Assembly: GCF_000377765.1 (NCBI RefSeq)
Contig: NZ_KB898673.1
Location: 13,094-77,093 of the forward strand
From: Gracilibacillus lacisalsi DSM 19029
Lineage (GTDB): Bacteria > Bacillota > Bacilli > Bacillales > Amphibacillaceae
DNA length: 64,000 nucleotides
Reading direction: 5' to 3'
Part shown: positions 44,329-53,870 of the stretch, one piece after another
Layout: the number at the start of each line of letters is the position of its first letter
How positions within the stretch are numbered: the stretch's first letter is position 1
Position numbers and translations under genes: made by a program
The notes under the pieces: model-generated
What the model was told of the DNA's origin: nothing
What the model saw: only the letters and a program-made list of their open reading frames with translations
The model's database searches: none

Positions 44329-45566
44329 TGGCAGACAAACAACTACAGGAAAAATACGCAGAACTCGCATTAAAAACAGGTGTGAACTTACAAGAAGGAC
44401 AAGCACTAGTCATCAATTCTTCCATCGAAGGAGCAGATTTTACGAGAATTGTTGCCCGTAAGGCATATGAAATGGGTGCTAAAAATGTCCATATTAATTG
44501 GTCAGATGATGAGCTTACCTATTTGAAATTTAACTATGCATCAGAAGAAGTGTTAACAGATATACCGGAATGGCAAGTAGCGAAGCATTTAGATTTTGCT
44601 GAAGATGGTGCGGCGCTATTATCGATCCGCTCGACTAATCCGGATTTATTGAAAGATATCGATTCTGCGAAAGTCGCAAAAGCAAACAAAGCAAGTGGGC
44701 AAGCGATGAAAGAATTTCGTCAATATACGATGAATGATCGGATTCCATGGTCAATCATCTCCATTCCAACAGGTGACTGGGCACAAAAAATCTTTCCAGA
44801 TAAATCGAAAGAAGATGCAATCGAAAGCTTATGGGAAGAGATTTTTAAGATTGTTCGTGTTGATCAGGAAGATCCTGTCGCTGCATGGGATGAACATAAT
44901 CGTACATTAAAACAAGCTCGAGAATACTTAAATAAAAAATCTTATAAAGCGTTAATATTCAAGTCAGAAGGTACAGATATTCGCTTTGAACTACCAGAAG
45001 GTCATATTTGGAAGGGTGGATCTGCGAAATTACCAAATGGTAATAATTTCAACCCGAATATGCCGACAGAAGAAGTCTTTACAATGCCACATAAATACAA
45101 CGTAGATGGTAAAGTAACTGCAACAAAACCACTTGTATATGGTGGTAATATGATTAATGGCTTCAGTTTAACGTTTAAGGATGGGAAAGTAGTCGACTTT
45201 GAAGCAGAACAAGGGCATGATACATTAAAGCATTTATTGGAGACAGATGAAGGAGCAACACGCCTTGGAGAATTAGCATTAGTACCACATGCATCTCCGA
45301 TATCACAATCTGGTTTAATTTTCTATAACACCTTATATGATGAAAATGCTTCTTGCCACATTGCATTAGGAAAAGCATATCCAACAAACCTTGAAGGCGG
45401 ATCTGATATGAATGAAGAAGAGCTGGACAAACATGGTGTCAATGATAGTCTGACACATGTTGATTTCATGATCGGATCTGCTGACTTAGATATCGATGGA
45501 GAAACGGCAGATGGAGAAAAAGAACCGGTATTCCGTCAAGGTGCATGGGCCATTGATTTTGATTAA
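44328..45566 (+). CDS. M29 family aminopeptidase (AmpS/PepS)
   Basis: Metal-dependent aminopeptidase of 412 residues, cytosolic. The ATG at 44328 has gaaggagga upstream and overlaps the yfmR stop codon (TAATG), so the two genes are translationally coupled. Family stretches include EGTDIRFELPEGHIWKGGS, NMPTEEVFTMPHKYNVDGKV with the metal-binding Glu and His, and the C-terminal DVSLTHVDFMIGSADLDIDG-like block (here NDSLTHVDFMIGS). It releases N-terminal residues in peptide turnover. Confidence 0.92.
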   Translation: MADKQLQEKYAELALKTGVNLQEGQALVINSSIEGADFTRIVARKAYEMGAKNVHINWSDDELTYLKFNYASEEVLTDIPEWQVAKHLDFAEDGAALLSIRSTNPDLLKDIDSAKVAKANKASGQAMKEFRQYTMNDRIPWSIISIPTGDWAQKIFPDKSKEDAIESLWEEIFKIVRVDQEDPVAAWDEHNRTLKQAREYLNKKSYKALIFKSEGTDIRFELPEGHIWKGGSAKLPNGNNFNPNMPTEEVFTMPHKYNVDGKVTATKPLVYGGNMINGFSLTFKDGKVVDFEAEQGHDTLKHLLETDEGATRLGELALVPHASPISQSGLIFYNTLYDENASCHIALGKAYPTNLEGGSDMNEEELDKHGVNDSLTHVDFMIGSADLDIDGETADGEKEPVFRQGAWAIDFD

Positions 45567-45571
45567 GGATT

Positions 45572-45634
45572 CGCGAAGCCGCCTAGTTTCTGGGCGTTCG
45601 GAGCTAGACAGACACCCAATTTTTATACTTTCTG
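45572..45634. repeat. Intergenic repeat, family B (inverted copy)
   Basis: gaagccgcctagtttctggg, cgttcggagctagacagaca and, at its far end, tatactttctgtaca, which is the junction motif aagaaagtata-type read on the other strand. Orientation is opposite to the copies at 14872 and 28541. Confidence 0.75.
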
Positions 45635-45644
45635 TACAGGAAAA

Positions 45645-45682
45645 GAAAGAACTCTCGTTTGATTTTCGAGAGTTCTTTTATT
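45645..45682 (+). terminator. Rho-independent terminator after the yfmR-M29 operon
   Basis: Arms aaagaactctcg and cgagagttctttt around tttgatttt, followed by attag. The A-run on the left lets it also work for recQ on the other strand. Confidence 0.85.
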
Positions 45683-45722
45683 AGGAAGTGTCCAGTAAAA
45701 TATGAAAAGTGTACAATAAAAT

Positions 45723-47495
45723 CTAGGCCTTTTCCAAAAAGCACTCTAAAAACACTTCCCCATATTGTTCGAACTTGCGCTCACCAACACCATGTATTTG
45801 TAGCATTTCGTATTTCGATTTTGGCTTGACTACAGACATTTCACGTAAGCTTTTATCAGAGAAAATCACATATGGCGGAACACCTTGCTGATCTGCTAAA
45901 GACTTTCGTAATCTCCGTAATTGTTCAAACATTTCCGTATCGTATGCAACCACTTCTTTGGTCTCCACTTTGGCAGCCTGTACATATACTTTTTCTTCTC
46001 CTGTTAAAACCGATAGAGCTCGCTTGCTTAGACGTAGGATCGGGTAACGCCCGCCTTCAGATACTAAAAAATCCTCTGCAACTAAAAATTGAATAAAGGA
46101 AACAAGCTCTTTCTCTGTCATCTCTTTCATCAGTCCGTACGTGGATAGTCGGTCAAAGCGAAATTGCTTTACTTTTTTATCATTGGATCCTTTTAACACC
46201 TTCGCTACTAAACTGGCTCCGAATCGTTCATCCATCCGCTTGACACAAGATAGTACCATCTGTGCTTCCTTTGTACGGTCAACTTTTTCTAAATCACTGT
46301 CACAGTTAGAGCAATTGCCACATGCTTCTGTTGAAGAAATTGTATCATTAAAATAACGGAGAATATATTGCTGCAGGCATTGATCGGTATGGCAATAGTT
46401 AATCATTGCCTGTAATTTATCATATTCACCTTTCTTTTTCTCCTCATCCATCATTTCAGATTGATCAATTAAATATTTTTGCAACGTAATATCTTGTCCA
46501 GAAAAAAGTATCACACATTGACTTGGTTCACCATCCCGTCCAGCGCGTCCTGCCTCTTGATAATAACTTTCTAGATTCTTCGGTAAGGCATAGTGGAGTA
46601 CATAACGGACATTGGACTTATCAATCCCCATCCCAAATGCATTGGTAGCGACCATTACTCGTGCATTATCATAAATAAAATCATTTTGTGCTTCTTTTCG
46701 AGCTTCCTCTGACATACCTGCATGATACTTTCTAACAGAGAATCCTTTTTCCTGTAACAAAAAATATAGCTGATCGACTTGTTTCCGGGTTATCGCATAA
46801 ATAATACCAGTGTCATCTTGATGCGCCTTTAAATAATCCGTGACATATTCTTGACGATCATGTCCTTTTACAACCTGGAAGGTAAGGTTACTACGTGCAA
46901 AGCCAGTGTTAACAACAGCATGATCCTCGACAGCGAGCAGTTGCTGTAAATCACGAATCACTTCCGCGGTAGCTGTTGCTGTTAAACCAATCAGTACAGG
47001 ACGGTTCCGTAATTGATGAACGGCTTGAACAACGGTCCGATAACTGGGACGGAAATCATGTCCCCATTGTGAAATACAATGAGCTTCATCAAAAGCAATC
47101 AATGACACATTCAACGAATTAATGGCAGCAAAAAAAGCATTAGAATCAAAACGTTCTGGTGCAACATAGACAAAGCTGTATTCACCGTTACGAATCTCAG
47201 CTAATCTGCTGAATTGTTCTTCTGTTGTCAGGGAGCTGTTTATGTAGGTAGCTGCAACACCTAAAGATTGTAAGGCATCCACCTGGTCTTTCATCAAGGA
47301 AATCAGTGGGGAGATCACGACGGTAATCCCCTCTTGTGCAAGACCGGGGATTTGATAACAGATAGATTTCCCTCCACCAGTAGGCATAATAGCTAGCGTA
47401 TTTTCTTGATGGAGGATATGGTTCACAATTTTTTCTTGTCCAGGTCGGAAAGCATCATACCCAAAATATTTTTTTAATAAATCCAACGTACTCAT
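45723..47495 (-). CDS. recQ: ATP-dependent DNA helicase RecQ
   Basis: A 590-residue 3'-5' DNA helicase. Motif I is MPTGGGKSICYQIPG, motif II AFDEAHCISQWGHDFRPSYR, motif III GLTATAT, motif V ATNAFGMGIDKSNVRYVLHY, motif VI YQEAGRAGRDGEPS. The zinc-binding Cys residues are in CLQQYILRYF and CGNCSNCDSD. The winged-helix part and an HRDC domain at the C-terminus (DKSLREMSVVKPKSKYEMLQ) complete the full RecQ layout. RecQ works with a type IA topoisomerase; topB is in this window. Confidence 0.95.
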   Translation of the reverse strand: MSTLDLLKKYFGYDAFRPGQEKIVNHILHQENTLAIMPTGGGKSICYQIPGLAQEGITVVISPLISLMKDQVDALQSLGVAATYINSSLTTEEQFSRLAEIRNGEYSFVYVAPERFDSNAFFAAINSLNVSLIAFDEAHCISQWGHDFRPSYRTVVQAVHQLRNRPVLIGLTATATAEVIRDLQQLLAVEDHAVVNTGFARSNLTFQVVKGHDRQEYVTDYLKAHQDDTGIIYAITRKQVDQLYFLLQEKGFSVRKYHAGMSEEARKEAQNDFIYDNARVMVATNAFGMGIDKSNVRYVLHYALPKNLESYYQEAGRAGRDGEPSQCVILFSGQDITLQKYLIDQSEMMDEEKKKGEYDKLQAMINYCHTDQCLQQYILRYFNDTISSTEACGNCSNCDSDLEKVDRTKEAQMVLSCVKRMDERFGASLVAKVLKGSNDKKVKQFRFDRLSTYGLMKEMTEKELVSFIQFLVAEDFLVSEGGRYPILRLSKRALSVLTGEEKVYVQAAKVETKEVVAYDTEMFEQLRRLRKSLADQQGVPPYVIFSDKSLREMSVVKPKSKYEMLQIHGVGERKFEQYGEVFLECFLEKA

Positions 47496-47758
47496 AAAAT
47501 ATCATCCTTTTAATAAACTCATTGTTAGCATAACATTTTTTAACCACAATACATATAGCAAAACTTGGCTTATCGCTGTTATGTTGGCGGATTTCATTGT
47601 CCTACTTCTATAGAAATAAATCCCTTTATCGTACAAAGAAAAAAGTTTGAAATAAAAATATTTACATCCAACCTATTAACCTTTAAAATAATGCTAGCTT
47701 CTGATGAAATTAATGAAAGTAAATATAGATAAAAGATAGAAGGTAAAGGGGGATAATG

Positions 47759-49603
47759 ATGGACTCATTATTATTAATACTCATGCTTATTGCTGTGCTT
47801 GGTGTAGGTTCGCAGTGGGTAGCCTGGAAATTTCGACTGCCGGCAATCGTCGTGATGTCAATAGCAGGGTTACTAGCTGGGCCGATATTCGGACTAATGA
47901 ATCCAGAGGAAGCTTTCGGTGATTTATATCGCCCATTTATTTCCATAGCTGTGGCGATTATTCTTTTTGAAGGAAGCTTGAATCTGAATTTTAAAGAAGT
48001 AAAAGGGTTAGGCAAGCCAGTCTTTCGTATTGTTACATGGGGAGCGTTTCTTGCCTGGATTTTCGGATCTTTAACTGCCCATTATGTAGCTGGCTTATCC
48101 TGGGCAGTTGCATTTGTCATCGGTGGTATCTTTATTGTAACAGGTCCTACCGTTATTTTACCACTGTTAAGGCAATCAAAATTAAAACCAACACCAGCAA
48201 AAATATTAAAATGGGAAGGGATTGTCGTCGACCCATTTGGTGCCTTATTAGCTGTTTTTGCGTTTGAATTCATTTTATTCTTGTTAGCTGATGGAAGAGA
48301 TGCAACAGCATTATTGTTTTTCTTATTAGCATCCTTATTTGCTGTAGTGCTAGGGGTTGTCTTTGGGAAAATTACTGGATCGATGTTTGAGTCAGGGCAT
48401 ATACCAGAATTTCTAAAATCACCTGCTGTTTTCGCATTAGTTATTGCTTGCTTTATCATAGCGGATGAAGTGAAACATGAAACAGGTTTATTAGCAGTAA
48501 CCGCAATGGGGATGACGTTGGCGAATCTTGGTATATCTTCTATTAGGGATATGCGTCACTTTAAAGAGAATATCTCGATGCTTTTAATATCAACAGTATT
48601 TATTCTTTTAACTTCATCGCTGACAATGGACACATTAATGGATGTTTTCCAGCCAGCAATTATTGGATATGTATTATTAATGCTATTTGTCGTTCGCCCA
48701 CTATCGATTTTCTTATCGACGATTAACTCGGGTTTATCGTTGCAAGAGAAAACATTGGTGGGCTGGATCGCACCACGAGGGATTGTTGCTTTAACCGTAG
48801 CAAGTTATTTTGCAACTATTTTGGCAGATGAAGGTTTTGCAGGTGCGTCACTTGTCACACCTTTAACCTTTGCATTAGTATTTTCCACGGTTGTTGTCCA
48901 TGGCTTTTCAATTGGCTGGCTAGCGAAAAAACTAAATCTTTCATCAGAAGGAAACCCTGGTGTATTAATTGTCGGTTCTAACCGCTTTACTAATGGATTA
49001 GCAAAGACGATGAAAGAACTAGGTATTCCAGCAGTTGTTGTTGATTCATCGTGGGATCGTCTAAACGGTGCCAGAAAAGCAGGTATTCAGCATAACCATT
49101 GTGAGATTTTATCAGAGCAAACAGAATATACGATGGATTTCACACCGTATGATTACTTGTTAACAGCAACTGAATATGATTCCTATAATGCCTTAGTATG
49201 TTCTACATTCTTGCCTGAGTTTGGTCGAAAGAATGTGTTCCGTTTACCAAAACAAAATCATAGCGGAGATCATTTAGTAGATATTGATCATACGATTGGT
49301 GGAAGAGAAGTATTTACACCTACAGAAGGCATCGAAGAATTGAAATACAAATTAAAGAGCGGTTATGTTTTACGAAAGACATCCCTAACAGATCGTTATT
49401 TGTATGAAGATTATTTGAAGGATCGTGACAAGGAAACCGTACTGTTATTTGTGTTAAAACAGTCTAAACAAATCGAGTTCTTTACCGATGATTTAGAGAC
49501 AACAGCAACAGCAGGCGATACGATTGTCAGCTTAACACCACCAAGTAAAGAATTTCATAAAATCAAGGAAAAACTAGAGGAAAAAAGAAATGAAAAAAGC
49601 TAG
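47759..49603 (+). CDS. Cation:proton antiporter, CPA1/NhaP type with C-terminal TrkA-like domains
   Basis: A 614-residue antiporter. About twelve membrane segments fill residues 1-385, with GGIFIVTGPTVILPLLRQSK and GIVVDPFGALLAVFAFEF, where the Asp of VVDPFGA sits in the ion-binding region. The C-terminal part has a Rossmann-like NAD-binding stretch (GVLIVGSNRFTNGLAKTMKE) and a TrkA-C-like end (DTIVSLTPPSKEF), usual for ligand-gated Na+/H+ or K+/H+ antiporters. I use the second ATG (47759), six bases after aaaggggg. Likely supports pH and salt balance. Confidence 0.9.
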   Translation: MDSLLLILMLIAVLGVGSQWVAWKFRLPAIVVMSIAGLLAGPIFGLMNPEEAFGDLYRPFISIAVAIILFEGSLNLNFKEVKGLGKPVFRIVTWGAFLAWIFGSLTAHYVAGLSWAVAFVIGGIFIVTGPTVILPLLRQSKLKPTPAKILKWEGIVVDPFGALLAVFAFEFILFLLADGRDATALLFFLLASLFAVVLGVVFGKITGSMFESGHIPEFLKSPAVFALVIACFIIADEVKHETGLLAVTAMGMTLANLGISSIRDMRHFKENISMLLISTVFILLTSSLTMDTLMDVFQPAIIGYVLLMLFVVRPLSIFLSTINSGLSLQEKTLVGWIAPRGIVALTVASYFATILADEGFAGASLVTPLTFALVFSTVVVHGFSIGWLAKKLNLSSEGNPGVLIVGSNRFTNGLAKTMKELGIPAVVVDSSWDRLNGARKAGIQHNHCEILSEQTEYTMDFTPYDYLLTATEYDSYNALVCSTFLPEFGRKNVFRLPKQNHSGDHLVDIDHTIGGREVFTPTEGIEELKYKLKSGYVLRKTSLTDRYLYEDYLKDRDKETVLLFVLKQSKQIEFFTDDLETTATAGDTIVSLTPPSKEFHKIKEKLEEKRNEKS

Positions 49604-49627
49604 CAACAAACTGTTGCTAGCTTTTTT
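49593..49627. terminator. Bidirectional terminator (antiporter / small coiled-coil genes)
   Basis: Perfect arms aaaaaagctagcaaca and tgttgctagctttttt around aac. It overlaps the last codons of the antiporter gene and of the minus-strand gene that converges on it. Confidence 0.93.
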
Positions 49628-49799
49628 GCTGCTGGAGCTTTTGGCGAAGGGAGGAAATTTTAGCTGCTAAGCGTTCCAATTCTTTTTCATTATATTCTGT
49701 GTTCCCGCCAACATATACTAATTTTTCAAGGTCGGCAGATAGTCTTGTATAATCAGCTTTTAAGTCTTCTATTTCCGCTTCGATTTCTTTTTTATTCAT
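49617..49799 (-). CDS. SE1832-like small coiled-coil protein (downstream copy)
   Basis: A 60-residue helical, coiled-coil protein, beginning NKKEIEAEIEDLKADYTRLS and ending KISSLRQKLQQQKS. It resembles the SE1832 family of small Firmicute proteins with unknown role. I use the ATG at 49799, eight bases after ttggag. It is the second gene of an exact 194-bp tandem duplication; its first 56 residues are identical to those of the upstream copy. The stop codon of the upstream copy lies between this gene's ribosome site and its ATG, so the two are probably translated together. Confidence 0.82.
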   Translation of the reverse strand: MNKKEIEAEIEDLKADYTRLSADLEKLVYVGGNTEYNEKELERLAAKISSLRQKLQQQKS

Positions 49800-50020
49800 C
49801 TTATTCACTCCAAATATGAATTCTTTTGGAGCTTTTGGCGAAGGGAGGAAATTTTAGCTGCTAAGCGTTCCAATTCTTTTTCATTATATTCTGTGTTCCC
49901 GCCAACATATACTAATTTTTCAAGGTCGGCAGATAGTCTTGTATAATCAGCTTTTAAGTCTTCTATTTCCGCTTCGATTTCTTTTTTATTCATCTTATTC
50001 ACTCCAAATATGAATTCTTT
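49633..50020. repeat. 194-bp exact tandem duplication
   Basis: 49633-49826 and 49827-50020 are identical except for the last base. Each unit carries one small gene with its ribosome binding site. Confidence 0.97.
49805..49993 (-). CDS. SE1832-like small coiled-coil protein (upstream copy)
   Basis: A 62-residue protein identical to its neighbour through KISSLRQKLQ, then ending KNSYLE instead of QQKS. The new tail is read from the leader of the downstream copy, which shows that the duplication joined a few codons before the original stop. ATG at 49993 with ttggag eight bases upstream. Both genes share the same upstream 25 bases, so only the outer copy keeps the original promoter. Confidence 0.82.
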   Translation of the reverse strand: MNKKEIEAEIEDLKADYTRLSADLEKLVYVGGNTEYNEKELERLAAKISSLRQKLQKNSYLE

Positions 50021-50316
50021 ACTTCATAGTAAAGCGTAAATCAGTTAACGAGAATAGGCAAGTAACATGCTAAAATAAACAAAAACTACCAAAAAAATGA
50101 AAAGGATGTACCTTTTTTGGAGGATTATGAATTATTTATGAGCATACGACATTATATATCCATGAAAGCCGAACATTTTTTTTATATACGACTATTTGTG
50201 GTTTAATTGATCTCAATCAGGGTATAGTAAATTTGTGAAGAATGCAACATTTTTGTAACATTAAATATAGTATAAATTCGGAAATGCAGTAATCCTTTAT
50301 ACAGAGGAGGAAGGAA
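50021..50316. other. Intergenic region upstream of TRAP system 2
   Basis: AT-rich, no gene seen. A small hairpin aaaagg-atgta-ccttttttgg (about 50100-50119) could be a terminator or attenuator. A tatagt box (50266-50271) is a possible -10 element for the TRAP operon, but its -35 partner (tgcaac) is weak. Confidence 0.4.
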
Positions 50317-50889
50317 TTGTTGAAAATATTTCGTTGGATAGACAAGATTGTTATGAAGTTGGAGGAATTTATCCTTAGCTTCTCGATTATATTAATTTCC
50401 ATCATGATAGTAGGTAATGTTATAGCACGTGAAGTGTTTCAATCGGGAGCTTTCTACTTTGCATATGAAGTAAGTAAATTCGCAATCGTTATTGCCACAT
50501 TCATGGGGATTGCATATGCAGCTAGAAAAGGGCGACATATCAGTATGTCAGCATTTTATGATTTTGCTCCGTTCAAAGTGCGTAAAATTATGATGATTTT
50601 TATTAATTTCGTAACTGCGATTGTGATGTTTGCTATGGCATACTTCTCCTACAGCTATGTGATGTTTGAACATAGTACAGGAGCAATCACGACTTCATTA
50701 GAACTTCCTAGATATTTAATGGCTGTCTTTATTCCAATCGGTTTCGTAACAGCAGGTATTCAATTTTTACGTAATACGTACGTTAACTTTACAGCTAAGG
50801 CAAAAGATAAAGTATATTTAGGTATCGATGCAGTAGATTACAATGATAAAGAGACAAAAGAAGTAAAGTTGGAAGATTTATCTGTATAA
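50317..50889 (+). CDS. TRAP transporter small permease (DctQ family), system 2
   Basis: A 190-residue membrane protein with four segments and the DctQ stretch YEVSKFAIVIATFMGIAYAA followed by RKGRHISMSAFYD. It starts at TTG 50317 (or the adjacent TTG at 50320), just after gaggagg. In this operon the order is small permease, large permease, receptor, the reverse of system 1 with its receptor first. The large permease follows 28 bases later. Confidence 0.9.
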   Translation: MLKIFRWIDKIVMKLEEFILSFSIILISIMIVGNVIAREVFQSGAFYFAYEVSKFAIVIATFMGIAYAARKGRHISMSAFYDFAPFKVRKIMMIFINFVTAIVMFAMAYFSYSYVMFEHSTGAITTSLELPRYLMAVFIPIGFVTAGIQFLRNTYVNFTAKAKDKVYLGIDAVDYNDKETKEVKLEDLSV

Positions 50890-50917
50890 ACGATAAAAGA
50901 GTAGAGAGGAAAAGTTT

Positions 50918-52189
50918 ATGTTAGCCACATTATTAACGATAATGGTTATATTATTGCTGTTAAATTTCCCGATGATGATACCGTTAATCTTAGGACCAGT
51001 TATCATCATGTTAATTTTTAATCCGAATTTAAATATGGATTTATTAATGGGGCAATTGTTAACAGGTATTGAATCACCTGTATTATTATGTGTTCCGTTA
51101 TTCATATTTGCAGCAGACATTATGACATCTGGAAAAACGTCAAACAGATTATTGGACTTTATTGGTGCGTTTGTAGGCCATATTCGTGGGGGATATGCAG
51201 TTACGACAGCAGCAGCATGTACATTGTTTGGTGCAATTTCGGGATCAACACAGGCAACGGTTGTTGCAATAGGTCGACCAATGCGTGAAAGATTATTAAA
51301 GGTCGGTTATAAAGATTCTAGTGCCATGGCACTTATCATTAACTCAAGTGATGCCGCATTGCTTGTACCTCCAAGTATTGGGATGATTATCTACGCTATG
51401 GCGGCAGGATCAGGTGTATCAGTTGGTGATTTATTTATTGCTGGTATTATTCCAGGTCTGATGGTGTTCTTAGCGTTTACAATTTATAGTGTTATTTATG
51501 CAAGAATAAAAGATATCCCGTTAGCTGAAAGAGTATCATGGCCAGACAGATTTAAGTTTTTAAGAAAATCTTTATTACCACTAGGTTTTCCTGTTATTAT
51601 CATCGGTGGTATTTATTTAGGATATTTTACACCGGTTGAAGCATCCGGTATCTCGGTATTATATGCGATTATTTTAGAAGTACTCATTTTCAAAACAATA
51701 CCGTGGAAAAAACTCCCTAGCATCGCCCTTTCAACAGGGTTAGTTACATCGGCCGTATTTATTTTAGTGGCTGGTGGACAATTATTTACGTGGGTACTTG
51801 GGTATGCTAGAATTCCACAACAGATCACTGAAGCTGTGTTGGGAACTGACCCAAGTGCAGTATATGTGTTAATTATTGTCAGTATATTTTTCTTTGTAGG
51901 ATGTATGTTCGTAGATCCTATTGTGGTTATTTTAATATTGACACCTATTTTTGCTCCTGCAGCAGAGCAAGCAGGTGTAGATTTAATACACCTTGGAATT
52001 ATTATTACATTCCAAGCAGCACTAGGTTCAGCAACACCACCATTTGGTGTAGATATTTTTACAGCAAGTGCGGTATTTAAGAAACCATACTTAGAAGTTA
52101 TTAGAAGTACACCGCCATTTATTATCATGTTATTGATAATTGGTGTTCTACTAATTATCTTCCCACAATTATCATTAGTATTAATCTAA
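50918..52189 (+). CDS. TRAP transporter large permease (DctM family), system 2
   Basis: A 423-residue membrane protein with about 12 segments. DctM stretches include VPLFIFAADIMTSGKTSNRL, FGAISGSTQATVVAIGRPM, LLVPPSIGMIIYAMA and LGSATPPFGVDIFTASAVF. It differs clearly in sequence from the DctM of system 1, so the two systems are not a recent duplication and probably carry different acids. Ribosome site agaggaaaag. Confidence 0.92.
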   Translation: MLATLLTIMVILLLLNFPMMIPLILGPVIIMLIFNPNLNMDLLMGQLLTGIESPVLLCVPLFIFAADIMTSGKTSNRLLDFIGAFVGHIRGGYAVTTAAACTLFGAISGSTQATVVAIGRPMRERLLKVGYKDSSAMALIINSSDAALLVPPSIGMIIYAMAAGSGVSVGDLFIAGIIPGLMVFLAFTIYSVIYARIKDIPLAERVSWPDRFKFLRKSLLPLGFPVIIIGGIYLGYFTPVEASGISVLYAIILEVLIFKTIPWKKLPSIALSTGLVTSAVFILVAGGQLFTWVLGYARIPQQITEAVLGTDPSAVYVLIIVSIFFFVGCMFVDPIVVILILTPIFAPAAEQAGVDLIHLGIIITFQAALGSATPPFGVDIFTASAVFKKPYLEVIRSTPPFIIMLLIIGVLLIIFPQLSLVLI

Positions 52190-52254
52190 GTTATTAAAGT
52201 GGTTTATCTATTCAGCCACTTTAAATAAATTGTTACAAAAATTATTAGGGGGTA

Positions 52255-53382
52255 ATGATCATTTTAAACAAAAAGTTTTTCCTTATGATGATCTCCATTT
52301 TAACGCTTAGCTTTTTGCTAGCAGCATGTGGTGGAGGCGACGAAGAAGAAGGAACAGAAGACACAGGTGACGATACAGCTACAGAAGAAACGGACGAAGG
52401 CGGAGAAGAAGCTGCTGGAGATTTTGAAGAAGATAGTTGGCAATTCGTAACAGAAGAACTTCAAGGAGAGGTTCAATACGAATATGCAGCAGAGTTTGCT
52501 AACCGTATTAGTGAAAAAACTGGCGGAGCAATTACTGTAGAACCACTAGAGTATGGTGCACTTGGAAGTGAAGTTGACCAAGCGCAATTATTACAACAAG
52601 GTGGAGTTGAGCTTGCAGTCATGTCACCAGGTTTTACAGGTGGGCAAGTACCAGACGGACAGATTTTCTCACTTCACTATTTCTTCCCATCGGATCAAGA
52701 GCAAGTACAGGAAGTATTAACAAATAGTGAAGCTTTGAACCAGGATTTACGTGCAAAATATGAAGAACACAGTATTTCACCACTTTCATTCTGGACTGAA
52801 GGTGCAATGGCTTGGTCTAGTAATGTTGGTATTGAATCTCCTTCTGATTGGGAAGGGCTCAATATGCGTGTGCAAGAGTCACCATTAATGCGTGAAACAT
52901 ATGATGCATACGGTGCAACAGTACAGTCATTAAGTTGGGGTGAACTGTACCAAGCACTAGACCGTGAAACAGTTGACGCTCAAGAAAATCCGATTTTCTT
53001 TATTGAATCTGCAAGTTTCCATGAAGTACAAGACACTGTCACCATTTCGAACCATAATAATTATGTAGCGATGACTACGGCTAATACGGATTGGTATAAC
53101 GGTCTTGATGACAATGTAAAAGCAGTAGTAGATGAAACTGTAGAAGAAATGCAAGATTGGGTATTTGATGAGCAAAAAGCTCAAAATGAAGCAGGTTTAG
53201 AAGCAATTGAAGCTGATACTGACAACGAAACTAAGATTATCGAACTGACAGAAGATCAGATCGCTGAGTTTAGAGAAGTTGCAGAGCCAGTACATCAATA
53301 CTATCGTGATGAAGTAGAAGGTATTGATCCGGCAATCTTCGATAAACTGCAAGAAGAAATTGCAGAAATAATGGGTGAATAA
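52255..53382 (+). CDS. TRAP transporter solute-binding lipoprotein (DctP family), system 2
   Basis: A 375-residue receptor lipoprotein. The signal peptide ends in LLAAC (Cys25) and is followed by a very acidic linker. The DctP core has NMRVQESPLMRETYDAYGAT with the carboxylate-binding Arg, and GELYQALDRETVDAQENPIF. The ATG at 52255 lies only two bases after aggggg; by comparison with the same leader before the receptor gene of system 1, translation could instead begin at ATT 52261. Either way the lipobox is kept. Last gene of the operon, with a terminator. Confidence 0.9.
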   Translation: MIILNKKFFLMMISILTLSFLLAACGGGDEEEGTEDTGDDTATEETDEGGEEAAGDFEEDSWQFVTEELQGEVQYEYAAEFANRISEKTGGAITVEPLEYGALGSEVDQAQLLQQGGVELAVMSPGFTGGQVPDGQIFSLHYFFPSDQEQVQEVLTNSEALNQDLRAKYEEHSISPLSFWTEGAMAWSSNVGIESPSDWEGLNMRVQESPLMRETYDAYGATVQSLSWGELYQALDRETVDAQENPIFFIESASFHEVQDTVTISNHNNYVAMTTANTDWYNGLDDNVKAVVDETVEEMQDWVFDEQKAQNEAGLEAIEADTDNETKIIELTEDQIAEFREVAEPVHQYYRDEVEGIDPAIFDKLQEEIAEIMGE

Positions 53383-53392
53383 ACATTCATCA

Positions 53393-53423
53393 AAAAGCCT
53401 TAGCGGAATGCTAAGGCTTTTTT
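53393..53423 (+). terminator. Rho-independent terminator of TRAP operon 2
   Basis: Arms aaaagccttagc and gctaaggctttttt around ggaat. Confidence 0.93.
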
Positions 53424-53456
53424 CTGTCTAAACCTTAGTATCACAACTTTTTTTAA

Positions 53457-53870
53457 AAGGTAAGAAAGTATATAATCAGTGCAATGACCGTGTTTAGCGA
53501 AGTAGTTATTTTGATATATTTTATGTGTGTTTGCCAACGCTCCAACTAATTACTTCGCTTTCCGCGGGCACGGCCTCAACTAACTTTGCAAAGAAAATCA
53601 CTTTGTAAAGTGGATTTTCGGCTCGCGCTATTCCCGCAGGAGTCTACGTAATTAGTTTCCAGCTTTGAAGAGGTGTAGCAATTTTTGTCAGAAGTAATAG
53701 GTTGACTTTTATAAAATAGAAAATAGCAAGAATCGTTATCCATAAGTATAAAAGCAGCAATGTTACTTCATGCTAGAGTTGTAGAGCAGACCTTAGCGAA
53801 GGCAGCCCACTTTCACTCCTGTGGAAATTGTTGGAGTGGTGGTTATGCGATTGATATATTTGAAAATGGC
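53457..53870. repeat. Composite intergenic repeat region (family A relatives)
   Basis: Junction motif ggtaagaaagtatataatca begins it, soon after a terminator. Then come cgctttccgcgggcacggcc, tcaactaactttgcaaag, ctttgtaaagtggattttcg and cccgcaggagtctacg (relative of 41790-41990). A second piece, from about 53790, has agcgaaggcagcccactttc, actcctgtgg and ggagtggtggttatgcga. No gene is seen between 53383 and 54056. Confidence 0.75.

Noticed and set aside
51613-52128. 171-codon minus-strand ORF opposite dctM of TRAP system 2
   Set aside because: Antisense shadow of a conserved membrane protein gene.
53457-53870. Insertion sequence remnant
   Set aside because: No transposase fragments in any frame and no clear terminal inverted repeats with target duplication; treated as intergenic repeats.
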